From the NCBI RefSeq assembly GCF_000024365.1, contig NC_013235.1, forward strand, positions 2,046,001 to 2,110,000: a DNA stretch of 64,000 bases, read 5' to 3'. The translations under genes were made by a program, and so were the position numbers. Positions 28,303 to 37,478 of this stretch are shown here, one piece after another (the first letter of the stretch is position 1; each line of letters opens with the position of its first letter). The DNA comes from Nakamurella multipartita DSM 44233. GTDB taxonomy: Bacteria > Actinomycetota > Actinomycetes > Mycobacteriales > Nakamurellaceae. The notes beneath the pieces were generated by a model, which saw only the letters and a list, made by a program, of their open reading frames with translations, had not been told where the DNA came from and did not search any database.

Positions 28303-31300
28303 GTGCACCTGAAGTCCCTCACGATGAAGGGTTTCAAGTCCTTCGCCTCGTCCACCACGTTGCGCCTGGAACCGGGCATCACGGCGGTCGTCGGGCCGAA
28401 CGGGTCGGGCAAGTCCAACGTGGTCGACGCGATCGCCTGGGTGCTCGGTGAGCAGGGCGCCAAGGCGCTACGCGGCGGCAAGATGGAGGACGTCATCTTC
28501 GCCGGCACGGCCGACCGGCCGCCGCTGGGCCGGGCCGAGGTCACGCTGACCATCGACAACTCCGACGGCGCGCTGCCGATCGACTACGCCGAGGTCTCCA
28601 TCACCCGCCGGATGTTCCGGGACGGGGTCGGCGAGTACGAGATCAACGGCTCCTCGTGTCGCCTGCTGGACATCCAGGAGCTGCTCTCGGACTCCGGCAT
28701 CGGCCGCGAGATGCACGTGATCGTCGGGCAGGGCCAGCTCGACGCCGTGCTGCAGGCCCGCCCGGAGGACCGGCGCGCGTTCGTCGAGGAGGCGGCCGGG
28801 GTCCTCAAGCACCGCAAGCGCCGCGAGAAGACCATCCGCAAGCTCGACGCGATGCAGGCCAACCTCAACCGGCTCACCGACCTGACCGCCGAGATCCGCC
28901 GCCAGCTGGGACCGCTGGGCCGCCAGGCCGCGGTCGCCCGGCGCGCCGCCGGGGTGCAGGCCGACCTGCGGGACGCCCGGATGCGGTTGCTGGCCGACGA
29001 ACTCACCCAGATCCTGACCAAGATCGAGCAGGACGCCGTCGACGAGCAGACCGCCGTCGAGCACCGCAACCGGGTGCAGCGCGACCTGGCCGAGGCCACC
29101 GAGCGGCTCAGTACCGCCGAGGCCGAGCTGCGCGAGCTGAGCCCGGCGGTCGCCCGCGCCCAGGAGACCTGGTTCGCCCTGTCCGCACTGGCCGAGCGGG
29201 TTCGCGGCACCGTGGCCCTGGCCGCCGAGCGGGCCCGCAACCTGTCCGCGCCGGTGCGCGACGCCGCCGAATCCCGCCGCGATCCGGACGAGCTCGAGGC
29301 CCGGGCCGAACGGGCCGAGGCCGAGCACGAGGCCCTGGTCGAGGCGGTCGAGGCCGCCGCCGAGCGGCTCGCCGCGGCCAGCGACGAGCGTCAGGAACGC
29401 GAGCACGCCCTGCGCGCCGCCGAGCACGAGCTGTCCGCCGCCAGCCGGCTGATCGCCGATCGGCGGGAGGGGTTGGCCAAGCTGGCCGGCCAGGTGCAGG
29501 CCGCGCGGTCCCGGCTCTCCGCCGGCAGCGACGAGGTGCAGCGGCTGTCCGCGGCGGTGACCGAGGCCCGCGACCGGGCCGCCCAGGCCCAGGTCGAGTT
29601 CACCCGCGCGCAGGACACCGTCGGCGACCTGGATTCCTCCGAGGTCGGCCTGGACGAGGCGCACGAGATGGCGACGGCGGAGCTGGAGGTCGCCCGCACC
29701 GCGGCCGCCGAACTGACCGATCACCTGCGGCATGCGCAGAGCACCGCCTCCTCGCTGCAGGCCCGGGTGGACGCGCTCGCCCTCGGATTGGACCGTCGCG
29801 ACGGCACCGCCGACCTGCTGGCCGCCGGCGCGGACGCGCCGGGTCTGCTCGGTGGGGTGGCCGACGCGATCGGCGTCACCCCCGGGCACGAGACGGCCAT
29901 CGCCGCCGCTCTCGGTGCGGTCGCCGACGCCGTCGCCGTGCGGTCGGTCAGCGACGCTGCGGCGGCCCTGGACCTATTGCGCAGCAACGACAGTGGCCGA
30001 GCCGGGATCCTCATCCAGGGCGCTCGCAGCCAGCCCGACCGCCGGTCCTGGCCGGAGCTGCCGGCCGGCGCGCATTGGGCGGTCGACCTGATCCGGGCCC
30101 CGGACATGCTGCTGCCGGCATTGACCCGCACCCTGGAACTGGTCGCCGTCGTGCCCGACGCGGCCGCCGCGATCGCGCTGATCGGCGCCGTGCCGGATGT
30201 GCGCTGCGTGACCGCCGACGGCGACGTCATCGGCCCCGACTGGGCCAGCGGGGGCAGCGCGGGCGGGCAGACCCTGCTGGAGATCCAGGCCACCCGCGAC
30301 CAGGCCGCCGACGAGTTGACCGCCGCGCAGGCCCGGATCGAGGAGCTGACCGCCGCGCTGGCGCAGGCCAAGGCCCGGGTGAGCGCGGCCGAGGCCGCGG
30401 CGGCGGCGACCCTGTCGGCGCTGAACGAATCGGACGCGCACATCTCCGCGGTCGCCGAGGAGCTGGCCCGCTACGGCTCGGCCGCGCGGGCGGCGGCCGC
30501 CGAGGCCAACCGGCTCGAGGAACGCCGCCAGGCCGCCGAGACGGCCCGCGAGCAGCACCGCCGGGCCGTCGACGACCTGGAGGCCCGGCTCGCCGCGGTC
30601 GAATCCGAGCAAGCCCCGGTCGAGGTCGACACCTCGCTGCGGGACGAACTGGCCGACTCCGCCGCGCAGGCGCGGCAGCGTGAGGTCGAGGCCCGGCTGG
30701 TGCACCGCTCGGCGGAGGAACGGGCCAATGCGGCGGCCGGCGCCGGCGATTCGCTGCGCCGGGCCGCGGCCGCCGAACGCGACCAGCGGCGCCGGATCGC
30801 CGCGGCCAACCAGCGGCGGGTGCTGCAGGCCGCGGTGGCCACCCGGGTCGCCGAACTGGGGGAGCGGGTGGCCCAGCGGCTGTCCGTCTCGCTGGCCGAG
30901 GCCGCGGCCGAGAAGGACACCTGCGCCCAGCGGCGGGCCGAGGTTGACGCCGTGCTGCACGAGGCCCGCGCCCGGGCTGCCGAGCTCCAGTCCCAGTGGG
31001 ACAAGCTGACCGACGCGGTGCATTCCGGCGAGGTGCTGCGGGCCCAGCAGACGATGCTGGCCCAGCAGCTGGCCGACCGCTCGGTCGACGAGTTCGCCAT
31101 CCCGGCCGACGAGCTGATCGCCGCCTACGGCCCGTCCAACCCGGTCCCGCCGAACCCGCAGGAGATGGCCGAGTACGAGGCGGCCAAGGAACGCGGCGAG
31201 GACGTGGCCGCCCCGCCGTCGATGCCCTATGACCGGCCCACCCAGGAACGGCGGCTGCGCCGGGCCGAACGGGACCTGACGGCGCTGGGCAAGGTGAACC

Positions 31301-31947
31301 CGCTGGCCCTGGAGGAGTACGCCGGGCTGGAGGAGCGGCACAAGTTCCTGGCCACCCAGCTGGAGGATCTCAAGTCCACCCGCAAGGACCTGCTGCAGGT
31401 GATCAAGGACGTCGACGAGAAGATCCTGGAGCTGTTCGCCGCCGCCTACTGGGACGTCGAACGCGAGTTCAAGATCGTCTTCTCGACGCTGTTCCCGGGC
31501 GGTGAGGGCGAGCTGGTGCTCACCGACCCGTCGAACATGCTGACCACCGGCATAGAGGTCAACGCCCGGCCGCCGGGCAAGAAGGTCAAACGGCTGAGCC
31601 TGCTCTCCGGTGGCGAGCGCTCGCTGACCGCGGTCGCACTGCTGGTCGCCATCTTCCGCGCCCGGCCCAGCCCCTTCTACGTCATGGACGAGGTGGAGGC
31701 GGCGCTGGACGAGGTAAACCTGACCCGGCTGGTGTCGTTGATGGCCGAGCTGCGCGAGTCCTCGCAGCTGATCGTCATCACCCACCAGAAATTCACCATG
31801 GAGTCCGCCGACGCCCTGTACGGGGTGTCCATGCGCGGCGACGGCATCTCGCAGGTGATCAGCCAGCGGATCCGTGAGCGGCCCGCTGCCGAACCGACCA
31901 GCCCGCCGGTGGGCGGCCCGGCCGAGGAGCTGGCCACCGCGCCCTGA
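28303..31947 (+). CDS. smc: Chromosome segregation protein SMC
   Basis: The condensin ATPase that organises chromosomes. The 1214-residue protein has an N-terminal head with Walker A in VVGPNGSGKSNVVDAIAWVL (about 28-47), two long Ala/Glu/Arg coiled coils, a central hinge (about 505-640, GLLGGVADAIGVTPGHE), and a C-terminal head with LSLLSGGERSLTA and Walker B YVMDEVEAALDE. The GTG start has AGGAGGGG upstream. The coiled coil is unusually Ala-rich, as expected at this GC content. Confidence 0.97.
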   Translation: MHLKSLTMKGFKSFASSTTLRLEPGITAVVGPNGSGKSNVVDAIAWVLGEQGAKALRGGKMEDVIFAGTADRPPLGRAEVTLTIDNSDGALPIDYAEVSITRRMFRDGVGEYEINGSSCRLLDIQELLSDSGIGREMHVIVGQGQLDAVLQARPEDRRAFVEEAAGVLKHRKRREKTIRKLDAMQANLNRLTDLTAEIRRQLGPLGRQAAVARRAAGVQADLRDARMRLLADELTQILTKIEQDAVDEQTAVEHRNRVQRDLAEATERLSTAEAELRELSPAVARAQETWFALSALAERVRGTVALAAERARNLSAPVRDAAESRRDPDELEARAERAEAEHEALVEAVEAAAERLAAASDERQEREHALRAAEHELSAASRLIADRREGLAKLAGQVQAARSRLSAGSDEVQRLSAAVTEARDRAAQAQVEFTRAQDTVGDLDSSEVGLDEAHEMATAELEVARTAAAELTDHLRHAQSTASSLQARVDALALGLDRRDGTADLLAAGADAPGLLGGVADAIGVTPGHETAIAAALGAVADAVAVRSVSDAAAALDLLRSNDSGRAGILIQGARSQPDRRSWPELPAGAHWAVDLIRAPDMLLPALTRTLELVAVVPDAAAAIALIGAVPDVRCVTADGDVIGPDWASGGSAGGQTLLEIQATRDQAADELTAAQARIEELTAALAQAKARVSAAEAAAAATLSALNESDAHISAVAEELARYGSAARAAAAEANRLEERRQAAETAREQHRRAVDDLEARLAAVESEQAPVEVDTSLRDELADSAAQARQREVEARLVHRSAEERANAAAGAGDSLRRAAAAERDQRRRIAAANQRRVLQAAVATRVAELGERVAQRLSVSLAEAAAEKDTCAQRRAEVDAVLHEARARAAELQSQWDKLTDAVHSGEVLRAQQTMLAQQLADRSVDEFAIPADELIAAYGPSNPVPPNPQEMAEYEAAKERGEDVAAPPSMPYDRPTQERRLRRAERDLTALGKVNPLALEEYAGLEERHKFLATQLEDLKSTRKDLLQVIKDVDEKILELFAAAYWDVEREFKIVFSTLFPGGEGELVLTDPSNMLTTGIEVNARPPGKKVKRLSLLSGGERSLTAVALLVAIFRARPSPFYVMDEVEAALDEVNLTRLVSLMAELRESSQLIVITHQKFTMESADALYGVSMRGDGISQVISQRIRERPAAEPTSPPVGGPAEELATAP

Positions 31948-31994
31948 CGCGGTCGCACCACCACAGCGGCTTGAGGTGTGATCCAGGTCTCATC

Positions 31995-32023
31995 CCGTCA
32001 CGGGACGTCTCGTCCCGTGACGG
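31995..32023. terminator. Hairpin after smc
   Basis: Complementary 11-base arms (31995-32005 and 32013-32023) around a 7-base loop, about 50 bases past the smc stop and 108 bases before the lipoprotein start. There is no T tract. It could equally be an operator for the lipoprotein gene. Confidence 0.5.
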
Positions 32024-32130
32024 TGATGCTCCTGGTTCCCGTTCGGCCGGGAAGTCCTGCGGGGCTGACCCCGGTCGGCCGGAAAAACTCACATCCCCGC
32101 CCGGCGGGCTTTCCTTTGAGGTGTCCAACC

Positions 32131-32841
32131 ATGACCATGCGCGTCCTCGTCAAGCAGAGCCTGGCGGCCGCCGCCCTGCTGTCCACCGCCCTGTTCACCG
32201 TCGCCTGCTCGTCCGCGACGGCCGGCACGGCCGCCGCCGGCGCCACGGTGTCCAGCACCAGCTCGGCCCCGTCCAGCTCGGCCTCGTCCAGTTCGACTCA
32301 GTCCAGCTCGCATTCGTCGAGCCCGACGACCAGCGCCTCGACCCAGTCCGACGACGCCACGGTGACCGTGGTCGTCGACCCGGCCGAGCTGGATGCCACC
32401 ACCGCGATCTGGTTGCAGACCAGCTGCACCGACATCGGAACGCTGGTCGGTTCGCTGTTCGCCGTGCCCTCGGTGGACGGGACCGCGACCGACGAGCAGT
32501 ACCGCGACGCCTACGTCACCTACTACTCCGACCTGACCGACACCCTGCTGGCCATGACCGACCGGCTCAACGCGCTGGACGCGCCCACCTTCGCCGGCGG
32601 TCAGGACCTGCACGACGGTTACCTGGCCTACCTCGACGACCTGTCCTCGATCACCCTCGGCGCGGCTGTGATCATCCAGTCGGCGCCCGATCGGGCATCC
32701 ATCGACGCCGCGATCGATCAGATCAACACCGAGATCGAGCAGCTCGGGCAGAGCGACTACGGGCTCAGCGACTTCCAGAGCGAGGATCTGCAGGCACTGA
32801 TGGCCCAGGTGCCGGCCTGCCAGGGGCTGCTGACCACCTGA
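32131..32841 (+). CDS. Predicted Ser-rich lipoprotein
   Basis: A 236-residue exported protein. The N-terminal signal (RVLVKQSLAAAALLSTALF) ends in a lipobox TVAC at about residues 25-28, so it should be lipid-anchored outside the membrane. A long Ser/Thr linker follows (about 45-80), then an acidic helical domain (DATTAIWLQTSC to PACQGLLTT) with two Cys that could form a disulfide. The ATG at 32131 is chosen because it directly precedes the signal peptide. I recognise no family. It may or may not belong with the downstream eCIS genes. Confidence 0.85.
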   Translation: MTMRVLVKQSLAAAALLSTALFTVACSSATAGTAAAGATVSSTSSAPSSSASSSSTQSSSHSSSPTTSASTQSDDATVTVVVDPAELDATTAIWLQTSCTDIGTLVGSLFAVPSVDGTATDEQYRDAYVTYYSDLTDTLLAMTDRLNALDAPTFAGGQDLHDGYLAYLDDLSSITLGAAVIIQSAPDRASIDAAIDQINTEIEQLGQSDYGLSDFQSEDLQALMAQVPACQGLLTT

Positions 32842-32848
32842 CCGTCCC

Positions 32849-32987
32849 GTTGAGCCGGGCGTTCGCACCCTTGGGCGGCCCGTTGAGCGGTCTGTTGAGC
32901 GGTCCGTTGAGCCGCCCGTTGAGCGGCGGTCGTGCGGTGTTGAGCGAAACGGATAAACGGTACAGACGGCGTTGAGTGGACGTTGAG
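32849..32987. repeat. GTTGAG repeat cluster
   Basis: Eight copies of GTTGAG in 139 bases (starting 32849, 32882, 32894, 32906, 32918, 32939, 32971 and 32982). Four in the middle form a perfect 12-base register (32876-32923, consensus CGGYCCGTTGAG). The array lies between the lipoprotein stop and the LuxR-type regulator, upstream of the eCIS genes. Regular 12-base spacing suggests a repeated protein-binding site or simple tandem expansion. Confidence 0.75.
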
Positions 32988-33057
32988 GACCAACCGGCAG
33001 CATTCCCGATCAGGCAGGTGGGGATGCACCACCGCGCGGTGATGGGGAGGAACTTCG

Positions 33058-33750
33058 ATGCAGACCGGTTCATCTTTCGGGCAGCCGGCGGGCCAGCGCT
33101 CCGGATCCACCGGCCGGGCCACCGGCCCGGATCCGGTGGCGACCTACGTGTACGCCGGAGACCCGATCTCGCAGGCCGGCGTGATCAGCCAGCTGCGGCA
33201 ACGGGCCGAGATCCGGGTGGTCGACGCCGAGCACCTGGGTGAGGCCGTGGTGGCGGTGGTGGTCGCGGACGGCCTCACCGACGAGGTGCTGCGGGTGCTG
33301 CGGGCGCTGCAACGCGGGTCGATCCCGCGCACCGTGCTGGTCGCCCGGGTGATCGACGACTCGACCCTGGTGGCGGCGGCCGAGGCCGGGGTCGGCGGCC
33401 TGCTGCGTCGCGGCGACGCGACGCCCGATTCACTGGCCCGAGCCATCCTGCGGGTCGCCGCCGGCGAGGGAGAGGTGCCGCCGGATCTGCTGGGCCGGTT
33501 GCTCGGCCAGGTCGGGCGCCTGCAGCGTCAGGTGCTCGCGCCGCGCGGGCTGGCGTTCTCCGGGTTGTCCGACCGGGAGGCCGAGGTGCTCAAGCTGGTG
33601 GCCAACGGTCACGACACCGCGGAGATCGCCGGCCGGCTGTCCTACAGCCAACGCACCGTCAAGAACATCCTGCACGACGTGACCACCCGGTTGCAGCTGC
33701 GCAACCGGTCGCACGCCGTCGCGTACGCGGTCCGGGAAGGACTGATCTGA
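33058..33750 (+). CDS. LuxR-family regulator at head of eCIS locus
   Basis: A 230-residue transcription factor. The C-terminal LuxR/FixJ helix-turn-helix spans about 168-228 (LSDREAEVLKLVANGHDTAEIAGRLSYSQRTVKNILHDV). The N-terminal half resembles a response-regulator receiver (ATYVYAGDPISQAGVI...), but the acidic pocket is reduced to a single Asp and the usual KP is replaced by LLRRGDATP, so control by phosphorylation is doubtful. No kinase gene is adjacent. GGGGAGG lies upstream of the ATG. Its place at the start of the co-directional eCIS block suggests it controls the block. Confidence 0.88.
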   Translation: MQTGSSFGQPAGQRSGSTGRATGPDPVATYVYAGDPISQAGVISQLRQRAEIRVVDAEHLGEAVVAVVVADGLTDEVLRVLRALQRGSIPRTVLVARVIDDSTLVAAAEAGVGGLLRRGDATPDSLARAILRVAAGEGEVPPDLLGRLLGQVGRLQRQVLAPRGLAFSGLSDREAEVLKLVANGHDTAEIAGRLSYSQRTVKNILHDVTTRLQLRNRSHAVAYAVREGLI

Positions 33751-33868
33751 ACCGGTTCGCACCGGCTCCGGGGCGCCGGGGCCGGTGCCCCTTCGGGCAG
33801 CCGGGCCTGCCCGGCCGGCTGTCCGCGGTTGCGTTTACTGCACCGACGGCAGGCGGGACAGTGGTCAG

Positions 33869-34756
33869 GTGATCCACGAGGTCGATGTTGCGCTGCGCTC
33901 ACTCATCGAGCGCGAGGCGACCGCGGGCACCGAGGTCGAGGTGGTGTTCGATGCCCCGACCAAGGACTGGGCCGGCCGGCGCAACGTGCCCACCATCGAC
34001 GTCTACCTCTACGACATCCGGGAGGATCTGCGTCGGCGCGAACGTGGGCTGATCAACGAGTACGACGACCGGGACCGGGTGCGGACCCGGCACCTGCCGC
34101 CGCGGCATTTCAAGCTCTCCTACCTGGTGACGGCCTGGACGCAGCGCCCCGAGGACGAGCACCGCCTGCTCTCGGCCCTGCTGTCCTGCTTCCTGCGGCA
34201 CGACGCCATCCCGGGCGAGTTCCTCACCGGGCCGCTGGCCGAGGTCGGGCTGCCGGTGCCGGTGACCGTGGCCCTGCCGCCCCCGGAGGACCGATCGTTC
34301 GCCGATGTCTGGTCGGCGCTGGGTGGCGAGCTCAAGCCGTCGCTGGACATCGTGGTCAGCGCCCCCACCGAGACCGGGCAGCAGTACCACGCCGGCCCCC
34401 CGGTGGTGCAGCCGCCGACGATCTCGTTGGGCGGCACCGAATCTCGCGGCGACGGCGCCCTGTGGCCGCCGCGCGAGGACCGCCAGCACCTGGCCGGTCC
34501 TGGCTCGGACGCCTCAGACGACTCGGGCGGCCCGGACGGCTCGGACGGCTCGGGCGGCTCGGGCAGGTCGACTGGGTCGGGCCGCCGGACCGGATCGGAC
34601 GCGGCGGGCGCCGGTCGAGCCTCGACGTCGGGCCTGTCCTGGCAGGAACTGGCCGGCTCGGGTCGCCGCAGCGCGGAGTCCGGCCCCGCACCGGCCGGCA
34701 CCGAGACCAAGGCCAAGCCCCGCCGTCGCCGCGCCGGTGGGATCGACCAGAAGTGA
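33869..34756 (+). CDS. DUF4255 (Pvc16/Afp16-like) tail-terminator protein
   Basis: A 295-residue protein whose first 190 residues match DUF4255 (Pvc16 N-terminal domain): VIHEVDVALRSLIERE, TIDVYLYDIREDLRRRE, FKLSYLVTAWTQRPEDEHRLLS. Homologues cap the end of the contractile tail and fix tube/sheath length. The last 100 residues are a Gly/Ser/Asp-rich then basic tail (SDGSGGSGRSTG, KPRRRRAGGIDQK), an unusual extension likely to be disordered. The GTG at 33869 is chosen because upstream codons are Arg/Pro-rich and unconserved. The next gene starts 19 bases downstream. Confidence 0.88.
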   Translation: MIHEVDVALRSLIEREATAGTEVEVVFDAPTKDWAGRRNVPTIDVYLYDIREDLRRRERGLINEYDDRDRVRTRHLPPRHFKLSYLVTAWTQRPEDEHRLLSALLSCFLRHDAIPGEFLTGPLAEVGLPVPVTVALPPPEDRSFADVWSALGGELKPSLDIVVSAPTETGQQYHAGPPVVQPPTISLGGTESRGDGALWPPREDRQHLAGPGSDASDDSGGPDGSDGSGGSGRSTGSGRRTGSDAAGAGRASTSGLSWQELAGSGRRSAESGPAPAGTETKAKPRRRRAGGIDQK

Positions 34757-34774
34757 GCCGGCGGTGAGGATCGG

Positions 34775-36871
34775 GTGAGCGCGGCGGGCAATCAGGACCG
34801 GGCCGGACTGGCTTACCTGCTGGGTCGGGTCGGCCTGGTGGAGGACCGGATCAGGGTGCTGGTGCAGAATCGCCGGGCCGACGACCCGGCCCCGGACGAC
34901 CCGTTCCGCGGGCTGTACGTCACCGACGAGGTGGTCGAGAAGTTGCTGGCCCCGGCGGCCGCCCCGCCGCGGGCGGACGGCGCCGCGCGGGAGCAGATCG
35001 AGACGCAGGCCGACGCGGCCGAGGCCGATGGGGCGCGGATCCGGCTGCGCCGGCTGGCCGCCGAGGCCGGGCTCACCGCCCTGGACACCGAGATCCTGGT
35101 CATCGCCCTGGTGCCCGATCTGGACAGCCGGTTCGAGAGGCTCTACGGCTACCTCAACGACGACGTGACCCGGCGGCGAGCCACCATCGGTCTGGCGTTG
35201 GTGCTGGCCGACGCGGCCCCGGCGTCGTCGGCGGCCCGGTCCCGGCTGCTGCCCGGGGGGCCGTTGGTCGACCGATCGCTGGTCGTGCTCGACGACGCCG
35301 ACCGGCCGTTCCTGACCCGGGCCATCCGGGTGCCCGACCGGGTCGCCGCCCACCTGCTCGGCGACGACGCGGTGGACCCGACCCTGCTCGGCATCGTCAC
35401 CGATCCGGTGCCCTTCCCGGGCGAGCGATCCGGCCAGTTGGCCCGGGCTTTGCAGGTCGGGCAGTCGCTGGTCTACGTGCGCGAGTCCGGCGCCGGAATC
35501 GGACCGTCGGTGGCCGCCGCCGCGCTGCAGGCGGCCGGCCGCCCGGTGCTGGGTGTCGAACTGTCCCGGCTCGCGCTCGGCCGGGACCCGCGGGAGACGG
35601 TGACCGTGCTCGGTCGGGAGGCGTTGCTGCGCGGGGCCGGGGTCGTCGCCGGGCCCGTCGAGGCGCTCACCGACCACCCGGAGGCGCTGCGGATGCTGGC
35701 CGAACTGCCGGTGCCGGTGGCTTTGGTCGGCCGGGTCAACTGGGATCCCAGCTGGACCGAGAAGGTGCCGTTGCTGCTGGACGCGGGCACGCTGACCCCG
35801 ACCGACCGGATCGAGTTGTGGTCCACCCAGCTGGCCGGCCGGTCCGGGGCGGGAGCCGACCCGGTGTCGCTCGACCCGGCCTCGATCCCGGCCCATTTCG
35901 TTCTCGGCCCGAACCAGGTGGCCCGCGCGGTCGCCGCGGCCGCGGCCTCGGCCGCGTTGGACGGGGGTGTGCTGACCGCCGATGACCTGCGGCGGGGCGC
36001 CCGGGCGCAGAACGCGGCCGGCCTGGAACGGCTGGCCCGACGGACCGAACCGGCGGTCGGCTGGGACGACATCGTGCTGCCGGACGCGGCCCGGGGGCAG
36101 CTCCGCGACCTGGCCGCCCGGGCCCGCAACCGCGACCGGGTGCTGGTCGAGTGGCGGATGCGGCTCGGCGGTGGCCGCGGGCGTGGGGTGACCGCCCTGT
36201 TCGCCGGGGACTCGGGCACCGGCAAGACGATGTCGGCCGAGGTCATCGCCGGGGAACTCGGTCTGGACCTGTATACGGTCAACCTGGCCACCGTCGTCGA
36301 CAAGTACGTGGGGGAGACCGAGAAGAACCTGGAACGGATCTTCTCCGAGGCCGGCGGGGTCAACGCGGTCCTGCTGTTCGACGAGGCCGACGCGATCTTC
36401 GGCAAGCGCAGCGAGGTTCGCGACGCGCACGACCGGTACGCCAACATCGAGAGCGCCTACCTGCTGCAGCGGATGGAAACCTTCGACGGGCTGGCCATTC
36501 TGGCCACCAACCTGCGCTCCAACATCGACGACGCGTTCACCCGCCGGCTCGACATGATCATCGACTTCCCGGCCCCCGACGAGCGGTCCCGGCTGTCCAT
36601 CTGGCAGCACTGCCTGCGCCCGCCGGTGCCCGTCGAGGACGGCCTGGACCTGGAGTTCTGCGCCCGCTCCTTCACCATGTCCGGTGGCAACATCCGGTCG
36701 GCGGCCACCACCGCTGGCTACCTGGCCGCGGGGGCGGACAAGTCGATCGGCATGGCGGAGCTGATCGCCGCGATCGCCGCCGAGTACCGCAAGATGGGCC
36801 GGCTGGTCCTGGAACGGGAGTTCGGGCCCTACCTGACCAAGCTGCCCGCGCCCGGGGTGCCGGCTCGATGA
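34775..36871 (+). CDS. AAA+ ATPase (Afp15/Pvc15-like)
   Basis: A 698-residue ATPase. The C-terminal AAA+ module (about 440-690) has Walker A in FAGDSGTGKTMSAEVIA, Walker B VLLFDEADAIFGKRS, sensor 1 ILATNLRSNIDDAF and the arginine-finger region FTRRLDMIIDFP. The N-terminal 430 residues form an inactive-looking first domain (LTALDTEILVIALVPDLDSRFERL). Homologues in Afp/PVC loci are needed for assembly or for loading of cargo. The GTG start follows GGTGAGGA. Confidence 0.93.
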   Translation: MSAAGNQDRAGLAYLLGRVGLVEDRIRVLVQNRRADDPAPDDPFRGLYVTDEVVEKLLAPAAAPPRADGAAREQIETQADAAEADGARIRLRRLAAEAGLTALDTEILVIALVPDLDSRFERLYGYLNDDVTRRRATIGLALVLADAAPASSAARSRLLPGGPLVDRSLVVLDDADRPFLTRAIRVPDRVAAHLLGDDAVDPTLLGIVTDPVPFPGERSGQLARALQVGQSLVYVRESGAGIGPSVAAAALQAAGRPVLGVELSRLALGRDPRETVTVLGREALLRGAGVVAGPVEALTDHPEALRMLAELPVPVALVGRVNWDPSWTEKVPLLLDAGTLTPTDRIELWSTQLAGRSGAGADPVSLDPASIPAHFVLGPNQVARAVAAAAASAALDGGVLTADDLRRGARAQNAAGLERLARRTEPAVGWDDIVLPDAARGQLRDLAARARNRDRVLVEWRMRLGGGRGRGVTALFAGDSGTGKTMSAEVIAGELGLDLYTVNLATVVDKYVGETEKNLERIFSEAGGVNAVLLFDEADAIFGKRSEVRDAHDRYANIESAYLLQRMETFDGLAILATNLRSNIDDAFTRRLDMIIDFPAPDERSRLSIWQHCLRPPVPVEDGLDLEFCARSFTMSGGNIRSAATTAGYLAAGADKSIGMAELIAAIAAEYRKMGRLVLEREFGPYLTKLPAPGVPAR

Positions 36872-36950
36872 CGACCACTGTCGAGCGATTCCTGACCCAC
36901 GGTGTCGGGCCGGATACCCGACGTGATCGTCGCGGCCTTATCGTGGTGGT

Positions 36951-37319
36951 ATGTCGGACTCACCGGTGGGCCCTTATCAGGAGCTCGGACGGCACCCCGG
37001 CATCCGTCGGGCCGTGCAGGAATTCTACGAACGGATCGCCGCCGACCCGTCGCTGGTCGAATACTTCGCCGACGCCGATATGGACCGCCTGCGTCGCCAC
37101 GTGGTGGAACTGCTGGCCGCCGCGGTCGGCGGCCCCGGCCAGTACACCGGCCGCACGATGGCCAAGGCCCATCAAGGCCTGCACATCACCGACGAGGCCT
37201 TCGACCGGGTGCTCGGACACCTCAACGCGGCCCTGGTCGACGTCGGCGCGGACGACCGGACCATCCGCGAGGTGCTGCGCGCCCTGTCCGGCATGCGGAT
37301 GGACATCGTGCAGGAGTGA
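36951..37319 (+). CDS. Truncated haemoglobin
   Basis: A 122-residue globin of the 2-on-2 fold, related to group I/GlbN. It shows YQELGRHPGIRRAVQEFYERIAADPSLVEYF with the conserved helix A-B region, DMDRLRRHVVELLAAAVGGPGQYTGR with the Gly-Gly hinge, and AKAHQGLHIT with the proximal His candidate. Such proteins bind O2 and NO and often detoxify NO. It sits between the AAA+ ATPase and the membrane protein of the eCIS locus with about 80 bases on the upstream side, and ends at its own terminator, so it may be a separate unit. Confidence 0.9.
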   Translation: MSDSPVGPYQELGRHPGIRRAVQEFYERIAADPSLVEYFADADMDRLRRHVVELLAAAVGGPGQYTGRTMAKAHQGLHITDEAFDRVLGHLNAALVDVGADDRTIREVLRALSGMRMDIVQE

Positions 37320-37352
37320 GAAAGCGGCGGGGCCGTCGCCACCGGCGGTCCG

Positions 37353-37369
37353 GCAGCCGACTCGGCTGC
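37353..37369 (+). terminator. Terminator after truncated haemoglobin
   Basis: An inverted repeat with 8-base arms (GCAGCCGA/TCGGCTGC) centred on one base, followed by GGCTTTCGTCATTTT. It lies 34 bases after the haemoglobin stop. The T-rich tail supports intrinsic termination. Confidence 0.7.
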
Positions 37370-37478
37370 GGCTTTCGTCATTTTCCCCGTCCGGATGTCC
37401 GGGTCTGCGTCATGATCTCTCCTGAGCGATGTGCGCCCGGTTCGGGACGCGGCGAACGGGCACCGGCGTGGAGGGGCG

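Noticed and set aside
32876-32923. Short regular repeats considered as a CRISPR array
   Set aside because: The units are only 12 bases with no spacers, and no cas gene is present.
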